From JBKBXU01 sp046313675 (GTDB lineage: Bacteria > Bacteroidota > Bacteroidia > Cytophagales > Cytophagaceae), in contig JBKBXU010000226.1 in assembly GCA_046313675.1 (NCBI GenBank), positions 1 to 7,972 on the forward strand: a DNA stretch of 7,972 nt, given 5' to 3'. This document shows positions 6,592 to 7,972 of this stretch, in pieces. Under the pieces are notes generated by a model, which saw nothing but the letters and a program-made list of their open reading frames with translations, made no database searches and was not told where the DNA came from. Position numbers and translations under genes: made by a program. Every line of letters begins with the position of its first letter. Position 1 is the first letter of the stretch.

Positions 6592-7077
6592 ATGCCTGCT
6601 AAAATCTGTTTCTTCCTAGTTGTTTTGATTTCTTTAGGTGCATGTAAAAGGGTATGGTACGAGGTTGAGCCTGTTCATTATGCTTCAGATACCTCGCGTT
6701 TTTTTGTTCCTGTTTTACCACACCATTTTAACGGGTATCATCACAACATATACCCGGATGGTGCCATTCATAGTGAAGGGAATTACAACAATGGCGTTCC
6801 TTCCGGTTATTGGAAATATTACTACACCAACGGCAATATGCTGATGGAGGGGAATTATAATAATCAGATGTTAAGTGGATACTGGAAGTTTTATTATGAA
6901 AACGGACGTCTTAGAGAAGAAGGAAATTATAATAACAATCAGAGATCCGGCTATTGGAAGTTTTATTATGAAAATGGAAAACCATCCGGTGAAGGTAATT
7001 ATCATAATGATCAAAAAAACGGGGAGTGGAAGTATTATCATTCCGATGGATCGCTAAGAGAGGTTGTCCGGTATTAA
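6592..7077 (+). CDS. Lipoprotein with four YwqK/MORN-type repeats
   Basis: This 161-residue protein begins with a short lipoprotein signal: a hydrophobic run ending in the lipobox LGAC, with lipidated C18 and cleavage before it. The mature part after about residue 45 consists of MORN-like repeats (MORN_2 / YwqK type). Four units of exactly 24 residues start with EGNY at residues 62, 86, 110 and 134. The consensus is EGNYNNxxxSGYWKFYYENG, preceded by a partial unit (YPDGAIHS). Databases often call such proteins 'YwqK family antitoxin', but nothing here supports a toxin partner; an envelope-exposed repeat protein is what the sequence shows. MORN-type sheets usually act as binding or scaffolding surfaces, and the ligand is unknown. 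The gene follows the trhO terminator, has its own promoter candidate, and is not in an obvious operon. Confidence 0.85.
   Translation: MPAKICFFLVVLISLGACKRVWYEVEPVHYASDTSRFFVPVLPHHFNGYHHNIYPDGAIHSEGNYNNGVPSGYWKYYYTNGNMLMEGNYNNQMLSGYWKFYYENGRLREEGNYNNNQRSGYWKFYYENGKPSGEGNYHNDQKNGEWKYYHSDGSLREVVRY
6775..7062 (+). repeat. Four tandem 72-bp repeats inside the lipoprotein gene
   Basis: Units begin at 6775, 6847, 6919 and 6991, each exactly 72 bases (24 codons). The second and third are very alike at the base level: the segment coding for KFYYENG is repeated almost letter for letter (ggaagttttattatgaaaa occurs in both). This points to fairly recent duplication, with copy number possibly variable between strains. 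Confidence 0.85.
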
Positions 7078-7200
7078 TTGGTCAGAGGGGAGTAATACAG
7101 CCTGTACAAGCATAAGTTGAGTATGAAAAGAAGTATTGTTCGGAATGGGCAGGCATCAAAAAAATAATAAATACGTTATATTTACTAAAGCTAAAATTTT

Positions 7201-7431
7201 ATGTATATACAGACTAAATACAGGCTTATAGAAAAGATTATGGAGTCGGAAAACGATGTTATACTTTCTCAGGTAAAAGCGATATTGGATGAGGATGAAA
7301 AGGATTTTTGGGAAGAGTTAAATCCTGAGTTAAATGAATCCATTAAGATAGGGCTTTCTGAATCTCAACAAGGCAAGGGCAGACCTCATGCAGAGGTAAT
7401 GGCCGAGATAAGAAAGAAATATCAATCATGA
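7201..7431 (+). CDS. Antitoxin-like protein of a RelE/ParE-type toxin-antitoxin pair
   Basis: This 76-residue, highly charged protein resembles the small antitoxins that Bacteroidota encode directly before RelE/ParE toxins. It has an N-terminal helix (YRLIEKIMESENDVILSQVK), an acidic middle (DEDEKDFWEEL, residues 30-40) and the typical C-terminal end with GKGRPHAEVMAEIRKKY (58-74), which would wrap the toxin. In complete systems the antitoxin neutralises the toxin and usually represses its own promoter. Here its TGA overlaps the ATG of the toxin frame (ATGA, 7428-7431), the classic coupled arrangement, but the toxin is broken after about 13 codons. The antitoxin is therefore an orphan unless it pairs with a toxin elsewhere. 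A possible -7 box, TATATTTA (7177-7184), lies upstream without a clear -33. Assignment is from overall pattern and context. Confidence 0.75.
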   Translation: MYIQTKYRLIEKIMESENDVILSQVKAILDEDEKDFWEELNPELNESIKIGLSESQQGKGRPHAEVMAEIRKKYQS

Positions 7432-7487
7432 CTAAAAAGATTGTATGGACACCGGAGTCAGAAAAAACCAATAGTCCTCGTTTGTAA
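7428..7487 (+). pseudogene. Truncated RelE/ParE-family toxin (N-terminal remnant)
   Basis: The frame starts at the ATG overlapping the antitoxin stop and reads MTKKIVWTPESEKT before running into unrelated residues (NSPRL) and a TAA at 7485. The opening K-I-V-W-T/S-P-x-A/S-E-K is the usual N-terminus of ParE/RelE toxins of about 95-105 residues, in which a long helix pair should follow. None of the three plus-strand frames downstream restores toxin-like sequence within the window. The similarity ends at about 7467-7469, exactly where the palindrome at 7469-7499 begins, so insertion or deletion at that element is the likely cause. The remnant lacks all catalytic and antitoxin-contacting parts and cannot be functional. 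Confidence 0.7.
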
Positions 7488-7519
7488 CGAGGATTATTGA
7501 GAATGGCGATTTTATCGCC
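7469..7519. repeat. REP-like double hairpin at the toxin break point
   Basis: The arms CAATAGTCCTCGTT (7469-7482) and AACGAGGATTATTG (7486-7499) pair over 14 positions, with one G-T pair, around a 3-base loop. Six bases later GGCGAT (7505-7510), TTT and ATCGCC (7514-7519) form a second stem. Two close hairpins of this size, with no T tract following, look more like repetitive extragenic palindromes of the kind moved by RAYT (IS200-like) transposases than a terminator. The CCTCGTTACAAACGAGG core seems familiar to me from Bacteroidota genomes, but I could not check copy number. Confidence 0.55.
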
Positions 7520-7751
7520 GTAGAGGATATAAAGAATGAAATTCGGGAAGGTGTGAAACTCATCTCTGCCTAAGCTTAAAATAAGTTTTGTTATAATTAA
7601 TCCTTCATCTGACGCAAGGATATTAATCCGGGAGCCTTCATCTTTCTTTCTATGCAAAACAATCGGTTCCAGCTTATGACGGTATAAAAAACTCCTGAGA
7701 CCTATCTTTATCCCCTGATTGTAAAATATTTCACCGTTTTTGTTTGACAGA
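7520..7751. other. Stretch with no assignable gene, possible decayed coding remnant
   Basis: No secure gene lies here. On the minus strand one frame is open from 7759 through 7343. Its first part reads like protein (NGEIFYNQGIKIGLRSFLYR, then a segment with HRKKDEGSRINILASDEG), but it has no convincing start codon, since it begins after a TGA at 7760-7762, and it later runs through the hairpins and antisense to the antitoxin. It could be a frameshifted extension of the minus-strand gene at the right edge, part of a mobile element, or chance. The plus strand shows only short frames. Confidence 0.3.
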
Positions 7752-7972
7752 TTACTCTTTCAATGGCTCATAAATTATATTAATCAGGCATTGGGCCTCA
7801 GGCATAATTTTTCTCACCGGTGTAGCACCTTCAATTTTATGCACGGTCACATTAGGAATATGATTAAGTTGTTCAAAAGGAAAATCCCCATCTTGGTCTG
7901 ACTTGAAGAATATGTTAAACTTTTCATCGTAGTTCCATCCCTGAAGGTGGGTCTTGTAAAATTGAATTACCT
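7752..7972 (-). CDS. C-terminal end of an unidentified protein (partial at right edge)
   Basis: From the right edge a minus-strand frame runs for 72 residues to a TAA at 7754-7752; the start lies outside the window. The translation looks like genuine protein: FYKTHLQGWNYDEKFNIFFK, then SDQDGDFPFEQLNHIPNVTV, then HKIEGATPVRKIMPEAQCLI, ending NIIYEPLKE. The pattern of alternating hydrophobic strands and charged loops suits a soluble domain. The spacing of IPNVTV and IMPEAQCLINII faintly recalls the C-terminal Rossmann half of GT-B glycosyltransferases, but this is too weak to assign. A neighbouring minus-strand frame stays open immediately downstream (7759 onwards), so the stop may be natural or may reflect a frameshift in a decaying gene. 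Function not recognised. Confidence 0.55.
   Translation of the reverse strand, partial: VIQFYKTHLQGWNYDEKFNIFFKSDQDGDFPFEQLNHIPNVTVHKIEGATPVRKIMPEAQCLINIIYEPLKE

Noticed and set aside
6775..7062. CRISPR-like periodic repeats
   Set aside because: The period is 72 bp, in frame, with no unique spacers; these are coding repeats.
6592..7077. Calling the repeat lipoprotein an antitoxin (YwqK family label)
   Set aside because: It has a lipoprotein signal and sits in no toxin pair; the family label comes from repeat similarity and does not describe its role here.
7469..7499. Palindrome read as an intrinsic terminator of the toxin-antitoxin operon
   Set aside because: No T tract follows on either strand, and a second hairpin comes right after; a REP-like element fits better.
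7475..7569. Plus-strand open frame through the hairpins (SSFVTRIIENGDFIAVEDIK...)
   Set aside because: It is not in the toxin frame, has no start codon and no toxin-like features. Its residues are dictated by the palindromes, so it is not a toxin continuation.
7343..7657. Minus-strand frame of 104 codons overlapping the antitoxin and hairpins
   Set aside because: It begins with a non-ATG codon, runs through the REP-like hairpins and lies antisense to the antitoxin over its last third. Only the part upstream of about 7540 looks protein-like, and that is reported as a remnant, not a gene.

Overview
The window looks like a chromosomal segment of a Bacteroidota (Bacteroidetes) bacterium, probably from a Cytophagales/Chitinophagales-like lineage. 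This rests on the AT-rich composition, start codons without clear Shine-Dalgarno sites, promoter-like TTG-N20-TAnnTTT(G) signals, and genes typical of the phylum (a DUF2851 protein, an HTTM-type membrane protein with its small partner, and a YwqK-like repeat lipoprotein). No rRNA, tRNA, CRISPR array or complete insertion sequence was seen. The lineage is inferred from protein style only.

Layout, left to right. Positions 1-60 carry a degenerate tandem repeat. A DUF2851 gene (173-1456, +) follows, converging with a two-gene minus-strand operon (2947-1458) that encodes a small membrane-anchored protein and an HTTM-like multipass protein. Only 18 bp separate the start codon of that operon from the divergent start of a plus-strand pair: a GT-C type membrane glycosyltransferase (2966-4663) and a NeuD/PglD-like left-handed beta-helix acyltransferase homologue (4690-5400). 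Together the pair suggests assembly or decoration of a cell-surface glycan. The acyltransferase homologue lacks the histidines expected at the active site.

Next comes trhO (5509-6471), encoding the rhodanese-like enzyme for tRNA uridine 5-hydroxylation, with a clear intrinsic terminator. It is followed by a lipoprotein built from four exact-length 24-residue MORN/YwqK repeats (6592-7077).

The right end shows signs of rearrangement. A small antitoxin-like gene (7201-7431) overlaps, by ATGA, a RelE/ParE-type toxin gene that breaks off after about 13 recognisable residues (7428-7487). The break coincides exactly with a strong 14-bp-arm palindrome plus a second hairpin, resembling a REP-type element. 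The rest of the toxin is absent from the window. Beyond it lies a stretch with no secure gene, then the C-terminal end of an unidentified minus-strand protein that continues past the right edge.

Most of the window is ordinary chromosomal housekeeping and surface-function content. The most notable points are the broken toxin-antitoxin locus with its hairpin element, the acyltransferase homologue missing its catalytic histidine, and the HTTM/small-protein pair of unknown function.
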